Part shown: in pieces, positions 43,942-52,148 of the stretch | Position numbering within the stretch: the first letter of the stretch is position 1 | Layout: every line of letters starts with the position of its first letter | Assembly: GCA_963748295.1 (NCBI GenBank) | Contig: CAVVIH010000004.1 | Location: forward strand, 186,001-250,000 | DNA: 64,000 nt | Direction: 5' to 3' | Source of the DNA: CAVVIH01 sp963748295 | Lineage (GTDB): Bacteria > Acidobacteriota > Vicinamibacteria > Vicinamibacterales > 2-12-FULL-66-21 | Position numbers and translations under genes: made by a program | Notes under the pieces: generated by a model | Told to the model about the DNA's origin: nothing | The model's input: only the letters and a program-made list of their open reading frames with translations | Database searches by the model: none

Positions 43942-46140
43942 ATGAGCATTTCACGGCGACGCGCCGCCGGTTTTTGTGCGGCGGCGCTTCTGGCCTCCGT
44001 TTCGGCGCTGGGCGTTGGGCGCTCGGCGCTAGCGGCCGTTCCGCAAGCGATTCCGCTGGCGAGCGGCATGGTGATCGACCATTCGGTCGTCATCCGGCCG
44101 GGCCGCTACGACCTCATGTCCGCGGATCTCGACCGGCCAGCCATTCGAATAACTGGCGAGAACATCACCGTCGACTTCAACGGCGCCGAGTTGATCGGCT
44201 CACCGGCCTCGGCCGATCCCGACACGTTCGCCGGCACCGGCATCCTTGTCGACGGCGGCCGCCGCATCACCATCAAGAACGCAACGGTCCGAGGCTACAA
44301 GGTCGCCATCCTCGCACGGCGCTCGCCCGATCTCCGCATCTCGGGAAACAACCTCTCCTACAACTGGAAGCAACGTCTCTACAGCGGGATCGAGAAGGAG
44401 AGCCTGGTCGACTGGATGTCGTATCACCAGAACGAGAAGGACGAGTGGCTGCGATACGGTGCGGCGATCTACATGACCGATTGCGATCGGGCGGAGATCG
44501 ATCACAACACGGTCGTGCAGGGCCAGAACGGGCTGATGGCCACGCGCGCCGAGGGCCTGAAGGTCTGGAACAACACGTTCCAGTTTCTCTCGTCGATCGG
44601 CGTCGGCCTCTATCGCGTAACGAACAGCGCGATCAAACACAACCACATCGACTGGTGCGTGCGCGGCTACAGCCACGGCTTCTACAACCGCGGGCAGGAT
44701 TCGGCGGGGCTGCTGATGTACGAGCAGAGCAGCGGCAACCGGGTGGCCTACAACTCGATCACGCACGGCGGCGACGGGTTGTTCCTCTGGGCCGGCCAGT
44801 CCACGATGGACACCGGGAAGGGCGGCGCCAACGACAATTACTTTTATGGAAACGACTTCAGCCACGCGCCCACCAACGGCATCGAGGCCACGTTCAGCCG
44901 CAACACGTTCGTGGCGAACCGCGTCGAGGAGTGCTGGCACGGTGTCTGGGGCGGCTATAGCTGGGACTCGAAGTGGATCGGCAACCGGTTCGCGCGGAAT
45001 ACTGAGGGGATCGCGATCGAGCACGGCCAGAACAACCAGATCGTCGGCAATACGTTCGATGCCGACGAGACCGCCATCCGCCTCTGGCAGAACGCCAGCC
45101 AGGATCCGAACTGGGGATATCCAAGGAACCGCGACACACGGAGCGCGAAATACCTGATCGCCCTGAACAGGTTCTCCGGCAACAAGCTCGCTCTCGACTT
45201 GCGAGACACGGTTGACGTCACGCTGCAGATGAATGGCTTTCGCGATGTCGCGCAATCGACGCGCACCGCCGGCGTCGTCGAGGGCCTGGTCGTCGATCCG
45301 TCGCCGGCGCGCCACCCGGGCGACCCTGGTCTCATCGCGCCCGAACCGGCGCTTCCCGGCGGCATGGACCCGATGATCAAGGACGGCGGACGCCGCGGGC
45401 GCCAGCACATCATCGTCGACGAGTGGGGCCCATACGATTGGAAGTCGCCGAAGCTCTGGCCGTCAGGGAAGCCGGACGAGCGTCCGCTGCGGCTCCGGGT
45501 TCTGGGACCCGAGGGCGCGTGGACGGTTGCGCAGGTTCGCGGCGCGACGGTCGAGCCGCAGCGCGGGACCGTCCCCGGCGAGGTCGTCCTGACGCCGTCA
45601 GCAGAGGGGCGTGTCGATTTCGACCTGACGCTCGAGTACCGAGGCGCCGCTGTAACTTCGCCGCGCGGCGAGCGCACCGCCGCCGGAGCCCCGTATCGAT
45701 TCGGATACCGGCGGTTCGTCGCGCCCGCCTCGTGGCAGGTGAGGTTCTTCGAATACGACGGATTGAACGACCCGGTCAAGCAGCCGGACGCGTTCGCACG
45801 GCTGCTGTCAGGATCGCCGCTCAAACAGATTTCAACCGGGCGGCTCGACTACATTTCTGGCGGCGCCCTGGAAGAAGGCGTTCCACGGGATCGCTTTGCC
45901 ATCCGTGCGGAAGGCGCTGTGGATCTTCCGCCCGGCGACTACACCCTGCGGGTGATTTCGGACGACGGCGTCAGGGTGTGGCTGGACGAATCGCTCGTGA
46001 TGGACGTGTGGACTCCGCACGAGTCGCGAGTGGACGAAGTGAAGGTCGCCGGCGGGCGGCGAAAAATACGGCTCGACTACTATGAAGTGGACGGCTTCGC
46101 GGAACTGCGCCTCGACATCCAGCCGGTGCAGCGACGCTGA
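43942..46140 (+). CDS. Exported parallel beta-helix protein with PA14 domain
   Basis: 732 residues with a signal peptide. From about residue 90 to 430 repeated strands with NNLSYN, HNTVVQGQNG, NNTFQFL, NRFARNTEGIAIEHG and NTFDADETAIRLW indicate a NosD/pectate-lyase-like right-handed beta-helix, usual for carbohydrate-active or surface proteins. The last 130 residues (VRFFEYDGLNDPVK..., SDDGVRVWLDESLVMDVW) are a PA14 domain. The signal peptide is encoded by a heptamer repeat. Polysaccharide lyase activity is possible but no catalytic residues can be named. Confidence 0.78.
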   Translation: MSISRRRAAGFCAAALLASVSALGVGRSALAAVPQAIPLASGMVIDHSVVIRPGRYDLMSADLDRPAIRITGENITVDFNGAELIGSPASADPDTFAGTGILVDGGRRITIKNATVRGYKVAILARRSPDLRISGNNLSYNWKQRLYSGIEKESLVDWMSYHQNEKDEWLRYGAAIYMTDCDRAEIDHNTVVQGQNGLMATRAEGLKVWNNTFQFLSSIGVGLYRVTNSAIKHNHIDWCVRGYSHGFYNRGQDSAGLLMYEQSSGNRVAYNSITHGGDGLFLWAGQSTMDTGKGGANDNYFYGNDFSHAPTNGIEATFSRNTFVANRVEECWHGVWGGYSWDSKWIGNRFARNTEGIAIEHGQNNQIVGNTFDADETAIRLWQNASQDPNWGYPRNRDTRSAKYLIALNRFSGNKLALDLRDTVDVTLQMNGFRDVAQSTRTAGVVEGLVVDPSPARHPGDPGLIAPEPALPGGMDPMIKDGGRRGRQHIIVDEWGPYDWKSPKLWPSGKPDERPLRLRVLGPEGAWTVAQVRGATVEPQRGTVPGEVVLTPSAEGRVDFDLTLEYRGAAVTSPRGERTAAGAPYRFGYRRFVAPASWQVRFFEYDGLNDPVKQPDAFARLLSGSPLKQISTGRLDYISGGALEEGVPRDRFAIRAEGAVDLPPGDYTLRVISDDGVRVWLDESLVMDVWTPHESRVDEVKVAGGRRKIRLDYYEVDGFAELRLDIQPVQRR
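44002..44036. repeat. Heptamer tandem array inside a signal-peptide coding region
   Basis: Units tcggcgc, tgggcgt, tgggcgc, tcggcgc, tagcggc at 7 bp, within the coding sequence, encoding SALGVGRSALAA of the signal peptide. Confidence 0.65.
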
Positions 46141-46170
46141 GACGATGAGTTTGGAGCAGAGAGAACGCAC

Positions 46171-46917
46171 ATGATTGAATCGCTTTCGGATCCGCAGATC
46201 TGGATCGCCCTCGCGACCCTCACCTTTCTCGAAATCGTCCTCGGCGTCGACAACATCATCTTCATTTCGATTCTGTCCGGAAAACTTCCCGGTCCGCAGC
46301 AGGCGAAGGCGCGGCGGCTCGGCCTGCTGGCGGCGATGGGGACGCGGATTCTGCTGCTGTTCTCGCTCACCTGGATCAGCAAGCTGACCACACCCTGGTT
46401 CACGATCATCGGTCAGGAAATCTCGGGACGCGATCTCATCCTGATTCTCGGAGGGCTGTTCCTGCTCGCGAAGAGCACCTACGAGATTCACGACAAGCTC
46501 GAAGGGGAGGAAGGCCACGCGTCGAAGAAGGTGGCGGCCTCGTTCGCAAGCGTCATCTTCCAGATCATGATGCTCGACATCGTGTTCTCGCTGGACTCCG
46601 TCATCACCGCGGTGGGCATGGTGCGGGAGCTGTGGGTCATGGTGACGGCGGTGATCGTCGCCGTGCTGATCATGATGCTGTCGGCCGAGCCGATCAGCGA
46701 CTTCGTGCACCGCCACCCGACCGTCAAGATGCTCGCCCTCAGCTTCCTGCTGCTGATCGGCGTGTCGCTCATCGCCGAGGGCTTCGATCAGCACATCTCG
46801 AAGGGCTACATCTATTTCGCCATGGGCTTCTCGGTCTTCGTCGAGATGATCAACCTGCGGCTGCGGAAAAAAACCGACCCGGTCCACCTGCACGAACGAT
46901 ATAGTGTGGACTCCTGA
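46171..46917 (+). CDS. TerC-family integral membrane protein
   Basis: 248 residues with about seven spans. The TerC pattern is clear: FLEIVLGVDNIIFISILSGKLP, then DLILILGGLFLLAKSTYEIHDKLEGE and QIMMLDIVFSLDSVITAVGMV. Acidic residues in the two VDN/SLDSV segments are expected to bind metal ions; family members export Mn2+ or are linked to tellurite response. Ribosome binding site GAGAG is near the ATG. Substrate unknown. Confidence 0.88.
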   Translation: MIESLSDPQIWIALATLTFLEIVLGVDNIIFISILSGKLPGPQQAKARRLGLLAAMGTRILLLFSLTWISKLTTPWFTIIGQEISGRDLILILGGLFLLAKSTYEIHDKLEGEEGHASKKVAASFASVIFQIMMLDIVFSLDSVITAVGMVRELWVMVTAVIVAVLIMMLSAEPISDFVHRHPTVKMLALSFLLLIGVSLIAEGFDQHISKGYIYFAMGFSVFVEMINLRLRKKTDPVHLHERYSVDS

Positions 46918-46966
46918 AACGTCGGGACCTTTGCGGGCGTCTTAGGAAAACTGGAGGATTTCGCGC

Positions 46967-47662
46967 ATGAAGCGTTTGTTCGTCACGGCGTTGACGGCGG
47001 TATGTGCCGCCACCCTGGTCCTTTCGGCTCAGAACCCACCCGCAACCCAGACCCCGCCGGCCGCCCAGACTCCGCCGGCTGGCCAGCAGCAGCGGCCACC
47101 GCAGCCGCCGCTCGGACCGAACCAGTGGCGCATCGACGGCGCCCACTCGGCCGCCAACTTCAGCGTGCGGCACCTGATGGTGTCCACCGTCCGCGGGCAG
47201 CTCGGCCGGATCTCGGGCACGCTCGAGTACGACGGCAAGGACGTGCGCTCGATCAAGGCTGACGTGTCGATTGACGTGAACGGCATCAGCACGCAGAACG
47301 AAGGGCGCGACAAGCATCTGCGCAGCCCGGATTTCTTCGACGTGCCGAACAACCCGACCATCACGTTCGTCAGCAAGAAGGTGGAGCCTGCCGGCGACGG
47401 CAAGTTCAAGCTGATTGGCGATCTCACGATCCGCGGCACCACGAAAGAGGTCGTGCTCGACGTCGACGGCCCGTCCCCCGCCATCAAGGGACCGCGCGGC
47501 CTCGTGACCGGCGCGTTGGCGACGACGAAGATCAAGCGGCTCGAATACGGCCTGAAGTACAACAACATGGTCGAAGCGGGTCCGGTGGTCGGTGACGAGG
47601 TGACGATCACGATCGACATCGAAGCAGGCCGGCCGACCGCTCCGGGGACGGCGTCCCAGTAG
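46967..47662 (+). CDS. YceI-family periplasmic lipid-binding protein
   Basis: 231 residues; signal peptide ends near VLSAQ, then a Pro/Gln-rich linker (PPATQTPPAAQTPPAGQQQ). The YceI lipocalin-like barrel follows: WRIDGAHSAANFSVRHLMVSTVRGQ, GRDKHLRSPDFFDVPNNPTITF and LTIRGTTKEVVLDV. Family members bind polyisoprenoid lipids. Shine-Dalgarno GGAGG, and TATAGT at 46900-46905 as a -10 candidate, give it its own promoter. Confidence 0.9.
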   Translation: MKRLFVTALTAVCAATLVLSAQNPPATQTPPAAQTPPAGQQQRPPQPPLGPNQWRIDGAHSAANFSVRHLMVSTVRGQLGRISGTLEYDGKDVRSIKADVSIDVNGISTQNEGRDKHLRSPDFFDVPNNPTITFVSKKVEPAGDGKFKLIGDLTIRGTTKEVVLDVDGPSPAIKGPRGLVTGALATTKIKRLEYGLKYNNMVEAGPVVGDEVTITIDIEAGRPTAPGTASQ

Positions 47663-47666
47663 TTTT

Positions 47667-47723
47667 CACAGGAGATCAGGAGTTCAGGAGCATTAAATTC
47701 CCCTGATTTCTTGATCTCCTGTG
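47667..47723. repeat. Inverted repeat with 8-bp-period tandem units between YceI and ChaN-like genes
   Basis: cacaggagatca (47667-47678) and tgatctcctgtg (47712-47723) are a perfect 12-bp inverted repeat. Internally caggagat, caggagtt and caggagca repeat at 8 bp, and tcaggag pairs with cccctga to extend the stem. Likely a stem-loop terminator without U-tail. Confidence 0.65.
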
Positions 47724-47729
47724 ATTCCC

Positions 47730-48629
47730 ATGTCCCCGCTCTTCACCTTCCTGCTCGCCGCGTTTCTTCAGCAGCCTCCGCCGCCAGCCTATGTCCCTGA
47801 GCGTGTCTACGACACGCGGCGCGGCGCCTTCTCCGATTTCGAGGTGATGCTGGCGGACGTGGCGGCGGCGGATGTCGTGCTCGTCGGTGAGCAGCACGAC
47901 GATCCGAACACGCACCGGCTCGAAGCGGCGATCCTGCAGGGGCTGTCCAGGCGGGGAGCCGCGGCCACCGTGTCGCTCGAGATGTTCGAGCGCGACGTGC
48001 AGGGGGCGGTGGACGCTTATCTGGCGTCGCGAACCGACGAACCGGCGTTCCTCGCAGCCTCGCGGCCGTGGCCGCGATACGCCACCGATTACAAACCGCT
48101 CGTCGACTTTGCGACCGCCAGCCGCTGGCCGGTCGTCGCGGCGAACGTCCCCCGCAAGTATGCGTCGATGGTCGCGAAGTCAGGGCTGTCGGCGCTCGAG
48201 AGCCTGCCGCCGGCCGAACGCGCCCACATCGCACGCGAGATCCAGTGTCCGCTCGACGGCTACTTCGATCGCTTCGCGGAGACGATGAACAGCCATCCGA
48301 TGCCCGGCGCCGACAAGCAGCCGGAAGCCGAACGCCGCGCGACGAGCGAGCGCTATTACTTCGCGCAGTGCATCAAGGACGAGACGATGGCGGAGTCGAT
48401 TGCCTCAGCGGTCGAGAGCCGTGCCGGCCGCCCTGGCGCCGTGGTGCACTACAACGGCGCGTTCCACACCGACTTCGGCGCCGGCGTCGCCGAACGAGTC
48501 AGACGCCGCCTGCCGTCGAAGCGCGTCGTCGTCATCTCGATTCTGCCGGTCGACAGTCTCGACACGCTCGCCCCGCAGGGAGATGACCTCAAGCGGGCAG
48601 ATTTTCTGATCTATACGACTAAGCCGTAG
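47730..48629 (+). CDS. ChaN-like (haem-regulated iron-uptake) protein
   Basis: 299 residues, with a signal sequence and the ChaN-type fold: VVLVGEQHDDPNTHRLEAAIL, SLEMFERDVQGAVDAYLA, WPRYATDYKPLVDFA and VVHYNGAFHTDFGAGV. In Campylobacter ChaN binds haem. The lipobox is not obvious. ATG 47730 is chosen instead of GTG 47721, which lies inside the inverted repeat. The TAG stop overlaps a REP-like element. Confidence 0.78.
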   Translation: MSPLFTFLLAAFLQQPPPPAYVPERVYDTRRGAFSDFEVMLADVAAADVVLVGEQHDDPNTHRLEAAILQGLSRRGAAATVSLEMFERDVQGAVDAYLASRTDEPAFLAASRPWPRYATDYKPLVDFATASRWPVVAANVPRKYASMVAKSGLSALESLPPAERAHIAREIQCPLDGYFDRFAETMNSHPMPGADKQPEAERRATSERYYFAQCIKDETMAESIASAVESRAGRPGAVVHYNGAFHTDFGAGVAERVRRRLPSKRVVVISILPVDSLDTLAPQGDDLKRADFLIYTTKP

Positions 48630-48719
48630 CGCAGACCTTCGGGTCTGCACGCGAGGCAGGCCTGAAGGCCTGCGCTACGAATCGGACAAGAGCCGTAGCG
48701 CAGACCTTCAGGTCTGCCT
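48626..48719. repeat. REP-like palindromic elements
   Basis: Outer arms gtagcgcag (48626-48634) and ctgcgctac (48670-48678) enclose two hairpins gcagacc-ttcg-ggtctgc and gcaggcc-tgaa-ggcctgc. A second copy of the first hairpin with gtagcgc starts at 48695. The element covers the stop codon of the ChaN-like gene and separates it from the convergent M28 peptidase. REP-type elements of this kind are common in Acidobacteriota; no transposase is near. Confidence 0.82.
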
Positions 48720-48736
48720 CGCGATCACGCGTCCTC

Positions 48737-50116
48737 TCAGCGCAACCGCTCCGGCATATCCGCGACGACATACGCGATCACCGCGATTGCCGCCGACGCG
48801 CGCGACATGCTCTCCGGATCGATCTTGTCGACCGTATCCGCCGGCGTGTGATGAATCAGGAAATAGTTGCCATCGTCGTCGAGCGACATCGCCGGGATCC
48901 GGCCGGCCTCGACGGTCGGGCCGATGTCCGCGCCGCCTCCGCTCGGACCGATCCGATCGACGCGAATTTCGCGCAGCAGCGAGGCGATCTGCATCACCGT
49001 CGAACGCGCGGTGTCGCTGCCAGAGAACCCGAAGCCTCTCGGGCTCATCACCCCGCCATCCGACTCGAGCATCAGCACGTGGTTGTCGATCTGCGGCTTG
49101 TACTTCTCCAGGTAGGCGAGGCCGCCGCGCAGGCCGTTCTCTTCGTTGGTCCAGAGCACGACGCGGACGGTGCGCTTCGGCCGCAGGTTCAGCCGCTTCA
49201 TGAGCCGCAGCGCCTCCCACGTCACCACGCAGCCGCCGCCATCGTCGGTCGAGCCGGTTCCGACGTCCCACGAGTCGAAGTGGCCGCCGAGGACGACCAC
49301 CTCGTCGGGCCGCTCGCTGCCGCGGATCTCTCCGATGACGTTGTAGGACTGCGCGTCGGGAAGAAACTTCGCTTCCATCTTCAGCCGCAGACGGACGACC
49401 GTGCCGCGATTCTGCATCCGCTGGAGCCGATCGGCGTCTTCGGCGGTGATCGCCGCGGCGGGTATCCGGGGCTGGTCGTCCGCGTAGCGCAGGGAGCCGG
49501 TGTGAGGCGTGCGTAAACCGGCCGGTCCGACGGAGCGAACCAGCATGGCGACCGCGCCGAGCGCAGCCGCGCGTGACGGACCCGAAGCGCGGTACTGCAC
49601 GGTTTCGCCGTAGGTGGTGAACGGCACGTTGAAGAGCACGATCTTGCCGCGCACGCGATCGCCGGCGGTGTCCAGCTCCTGAAAGCTGCGGACGACGAGG
49701 AGGTCGGCCTCGACGCCTTCGGGCGGCGTGCCGACGCTGTTGCCGAGCCCGAGCATCACGAGCGGATGCCGTCCCGGTGAGACGATCTCGACGCTCTCCA
49801 TGCCGCGCACCCAATGCGGCACCTTGACCGGTTCCTTGCGCACGTTCTCCAGGCCGTCCTTCTTCATCTCGGCGACGGCCCACTCGATGGCGTCTTCCAG
49901 GTTCTTCGATCCGCTCAAGCGGTGTCCGAAGGTGTCGCCGAGCAGTGCGAGGCGCTCCCATGCGAAACGCGACGACATCGATTCGGCGATCAGCTTCGCT
50001 GACGGCTCGCGGTAGGCGTCGACCCACGACGGCTGCGCGCCGGGGGTAATGGCGGAGACGAGGATGATGATGGCGTGACGACGAGAAGAGTGCGCGAGCG
50101 CGAACGCATTGACCAT
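48737..50116 (-). CDS. Exported M28-family zinc aminopeptidase
   Basis: 459 residues with a signal peptide. The co-catalytic zinc ligands are H279 in GGHFDSWD, D291 in STDDGGG, E325 (with E326) in TNEENG, D353 in ESDGG and a histidine near 438 in IHHTPADT. A PA-like insert covers about residues 130-245. Family members release N-terminal residues of peptides in the periplasm. TAGAAT lies 8 nt before the ATG (50130-50125). Confidence 0.9.
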   Translation of the reverse strand: MVNAFALAHSSRRHAIIILVSAITPGAQPSWVDAYREPSAKLIAESMSSRFAWERLALLGDTFGHRLSGSKNLEDAIEWAVAEMKKDGLENVRKEPVKVPHWVRGMESVEIVSPGRHPLVMLGLGNSVGTPPEGVEADLLVVRSFQELDTAGDRVRGKIVLFNVPFTTYGETVQYRASGPSRAAALGAVAMLVRSVGPAGLRTPHTGSLRYADDQPRIPAAAITAEDADRLQRMQNRGTVVRLRLKMEAKFLPDAQSYNVIGEIRGSERPDEVVVLGGHFDSWDVGTGSTDDGGGCVVTWEALRLMKRLNLRPKRTVRVVLWTNEENGLRGGLAYLEKYKPQIDNHVLMLESDGGVMSPRGFGFSGSDTARSTVMQIASLLREIRVDRIGPSGGGADIGPTVEAGRIPAMSLDDDGNYFLIHHTPADTVDKIDPESMSRASAAIAVIAYVVADMPERLR

Positions 50117-50123
50117 GGCACGT

Positions 50124-50130
50124 TATTCTA
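50124..50130. promoter_or_regulatory. Shared divergent -10 core for two leaderless genes
   Basis: TATTCTA: plus strand TATTCT (50124-50129) ends 6 nt before the ATG at 50136; minus strand TAGAAT (50130-50125) ends 8 nt before the ATG at 50116. The two -10 boxes overlap on one 7-bp sequence. Confidence 0.45.
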
Positions 50131-50135
50131 TAGCC

Positions 50136-51440
50136 ATGCTCTGGCTGATCCTGGGCGTGCTGATGCAGGCGGCACAAGCTGTGCCCGACCTGCAGTTTCA
50201 TCACGTCCACATCAAGGTCGCGGATCAGGCGGCAGCGATGAACGCGGCGGCGGAGCGCCTCGACGGCCAGCGGCTGATCCTCCAGGGGCACGGGCCCGCC
50301 GTGCGCGCCGCCGACAGGTATGTGGTCTTCGACCTGGCGGACACGGCTGCTCCCGATGGCGGCTTCCCGCGGTCATCGGCCTACGATGAGGCGCTGCGGT
50401 GGATGCGAAGCCACGGTCTCAGCGTCACCACTGCCGGTGCGGATGTGGAACGTCTTGCCAGCGAAACGCCACACGGCCGTGTCGGCGTCGTCGCGTTCTC
50501 GTCGCCGGCGCCCCAGACGGCGATCGACGCCCTGCGCGCGACAGGCGTGGAGCCCGTCGAGAAGACGACCGATACGGCACGTTATCGCGTGTCTGCCGAT
50601 CTGACGATCGAGATTATCAGCGAGACCGATCGGCCGGACACGCACTGGTGTCCGATGCACCCGGCGGTTCGAGCCGCGGGAGCGTCGAAGTGTCCGCTGT
50701 GCGGCATGGACATGGCGCCGATTCCGCCGCCAAAAGTTGGCGAGTATGCGCTGGACGTCGCCGCGACACAGGGAACAGACAAGGGACGCGGGCTCATGCT
50801 GCGGCTGACGGTGCGCGATCCGCACGATGGGGCGATCGTCACGAGCTTCCTCAACGTGCACGAGCGTCCGTTCCATCTGTTCATCGTGAGCCGGGATCTG
50901 TCGACGTTCGTGCATGCGCATCCGGAACAGCGTGACGGCGGCTCCTTCGTGCTGGATCAAGTGCTGGCGCCGGGTGAATACATGCTGATCGCGGACTTTC
51001 TGCCATCGGGGGGCACGCCGCAGATCGTCCATCGCGCGATCGTCACACCCGGTTACTCAGGACCGCTTTTCAAGGAACCTTCGAAACTCGCGGTCACGCC
51101 GGCAGAACAGACGGTCGACGGTCTTCGCGTGAGGTTGGAGGCAGCCAGCCTGACGGCGCTCCGACCGGCGTCGCTGCGCTTTCTGGTGTCCGATGCGGCG
51201 ACCGGCGCGGAGGTTCGCGACCTCGAGCCTTACCTGGGCGCCGCGGGCCACCTGCTGCTCGTCAACGGAAACCTGACGTCCGCACTGCACGGTCATCCGG
51301 CCGACACGCAGACGAGCGGCCCCGGGATCCTGTTCGAGCCGGTGCTGCCGAAGGCGGGACTCTACAAACTGTGGCTGCAGTTTCAGCGGAAGGGCAGGGT
51401 CGTGACGGTTCCGTTCGTTATCGAAGTGGCGCCACTGTGA
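50136..51440 (+). CDS. Exported VOC/heavy-metal-binding multidomain protein
   Basis: 434 residues from ATG 50136. Residues about 18-160 contain a HHVHIKVADQAAAM start typical of vicinal-oxygen-chelate domains; next is HWCPMHP...CPLCGMDM, a heavy-metal-binding (HMBD) motif with two cysteine pairs and histidines; the last 230 residues are beta-rich with LNVHERPFHLFIVSRDL and HAHPEQ, as in copper/iron-binding periplasmic proteins. The ORF extends to 50109 but the -10 lies within that part. A metal-binding or detoxification role is inferred. Confidence 0.7.
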   Translation: MLWLILGVLMQAAQAVPDLQFHHVHIKVADQAAAMNAAAERLDGQRLILQGHGPAVRAADRYVVFDLADTAAPDGGFPRSSAYDEALRWMRSHGLSVTTAGADVERLASETPHGRVGVVAFSSPAPQTAIDALRATGVEPVEKTTDTARYRVSADLTIEIISETDRPDTHWCPMHPAVRAAGASKCPLCGMDMAPIPPPKVGEYALDVAATQGTDKGRGLMLRLTVRDPHDGAIVTSFLNVHERPFHLFIVSRDLSTFVHAHPEQRDGGSFVLDQVLAPGEYMLIADFLPSGGTPQIVHRAIVTPGYSGPLFKEPSKLAVTPAEQTVDGLRVRLEAASLTALRPASLRFLVSDAATGAEVRDLEPYLGAAGHLLLVNGNLTSALHGHPADTQTSGPGILFEPVLPKAGLYKLWLQFQRKGRVVTVPFVIEVAPL

Positions 51441-52086
51441 GCGCGAGCCGGCAGGCCCCGGTATCGTCGTCGGTCTGCACGACGAGCTGACTGTTCCTGG
51501 TCAGCCGGATCGGCGTCCGCAGACGATAGGTCTCGGGGAACTTCGGATCGTAATCACGAACCCAGGCCACGACTTCGGTACCCCGATCGGGCTGCCTGAC
51601 TGCCAGGCCGATCGAACGCCCCGCGGCCAGCTGCGGCTGAACCGCCAGCAGCGATCCCTCGGGCAGACGCTGGTTCCGACACTGCACCTGGATCAGGCGC
51701 CCGCCCTGCGCCGGTTGGGTTGCGGGTTGTGTGTCTTCCGCGGGTGGCTTCGCCGGGTCGTTGCCGCGAGGCGCACCTCCGTCCACCCACGCGGCGATCA
51801 ACGCAATCTCGAAAGAGGACAGCGACGGATCGTTGGCGAACGCGCCGTAGCCGCGAGCCGCGTGCCATTTCGGCATGCGCCGGGTCAGCACTTCTTCCTT
51901 GATCGCCCTGGCCCAAGGACGCGCCTCGGCGTAGGTCGTCAGCGGCATCGGACCGCGGCCGCCAGCCGAGTGGCACCTGACGCAGCGCGCCTCGACAATG
52001 CGCGCGACGTCGCTGTACCACGTCACGCGCGTCGTGACCAGATCGTGAGCGCTGAGAACAGACGCGGCGAGCAGCACGACTATCAC
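51418..52086 (-). CDS. Exported monoheme cytochrome c-like protein
   Basis: 222 residues from GTG 52086. A short signal (VVLLAASVLSAH) leads to a heme motif CVRCH at 35-39, then LTTYAEARPWARAIKEEVLTRRMPKWHA with a possible methionine axial ligand. The C-terminal half has a beta-rich domain (GSLLAVQPQLAAGRSIGLAV) without identified motif. The heme region is a paralogue of that in the neighbour at 52149-53456. The start codon lies in a heptamer array. Overlaps the convergent plus gene by 23 bp. Confidence 0.77.
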   Translation of the reverse strand: MIVVLLAASVLSAHDLVTTRVTWYSDVARIVEARCVRCHSAGGRGPMPLTTYAEARPWARAIKEEVLTRRMPKWHAARGYGAFANDPSLSSFEIALIAAWVDGGAPRGNDPAKPPAEDTQPATQPAQGGRLIQVQCRNQRLPEGSLLAVQPQLAAGRSIGLAVRQPDRGTEVVAWVRDYDPKFPETYRLRTPIRLTRNSQLVVQTDDDTGACRLALTVAPLR

Positions 52087-52148
52087 GTGCGACGTGCGAC
52101 GTGCGACGTGCGACGTGCGGCTTGTCACGTGCGACGTGCTGCGTGCAG
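52086..52148. repeat. Nine-unit heptamer array (cgtgcga type) filling an intergenic gap
   Basis: Nine successive units (five cgtgcga/cgtgcgg, cttgtca, then cgtgcga, cgtgctg, cgtgcag) without a break in the 7-bp register, 63 bp in all. It spans exactly from the start codon of the heme-c gene on one side to the stop codon of the heme-c/monooxygenase gene on the other. Confidence 0.88.

Noticed and set aside
47667..47723. Phage attachment site
   Set aside because: It is an inverted, not direct, repeat; no integrase or tRNA is adjacent.
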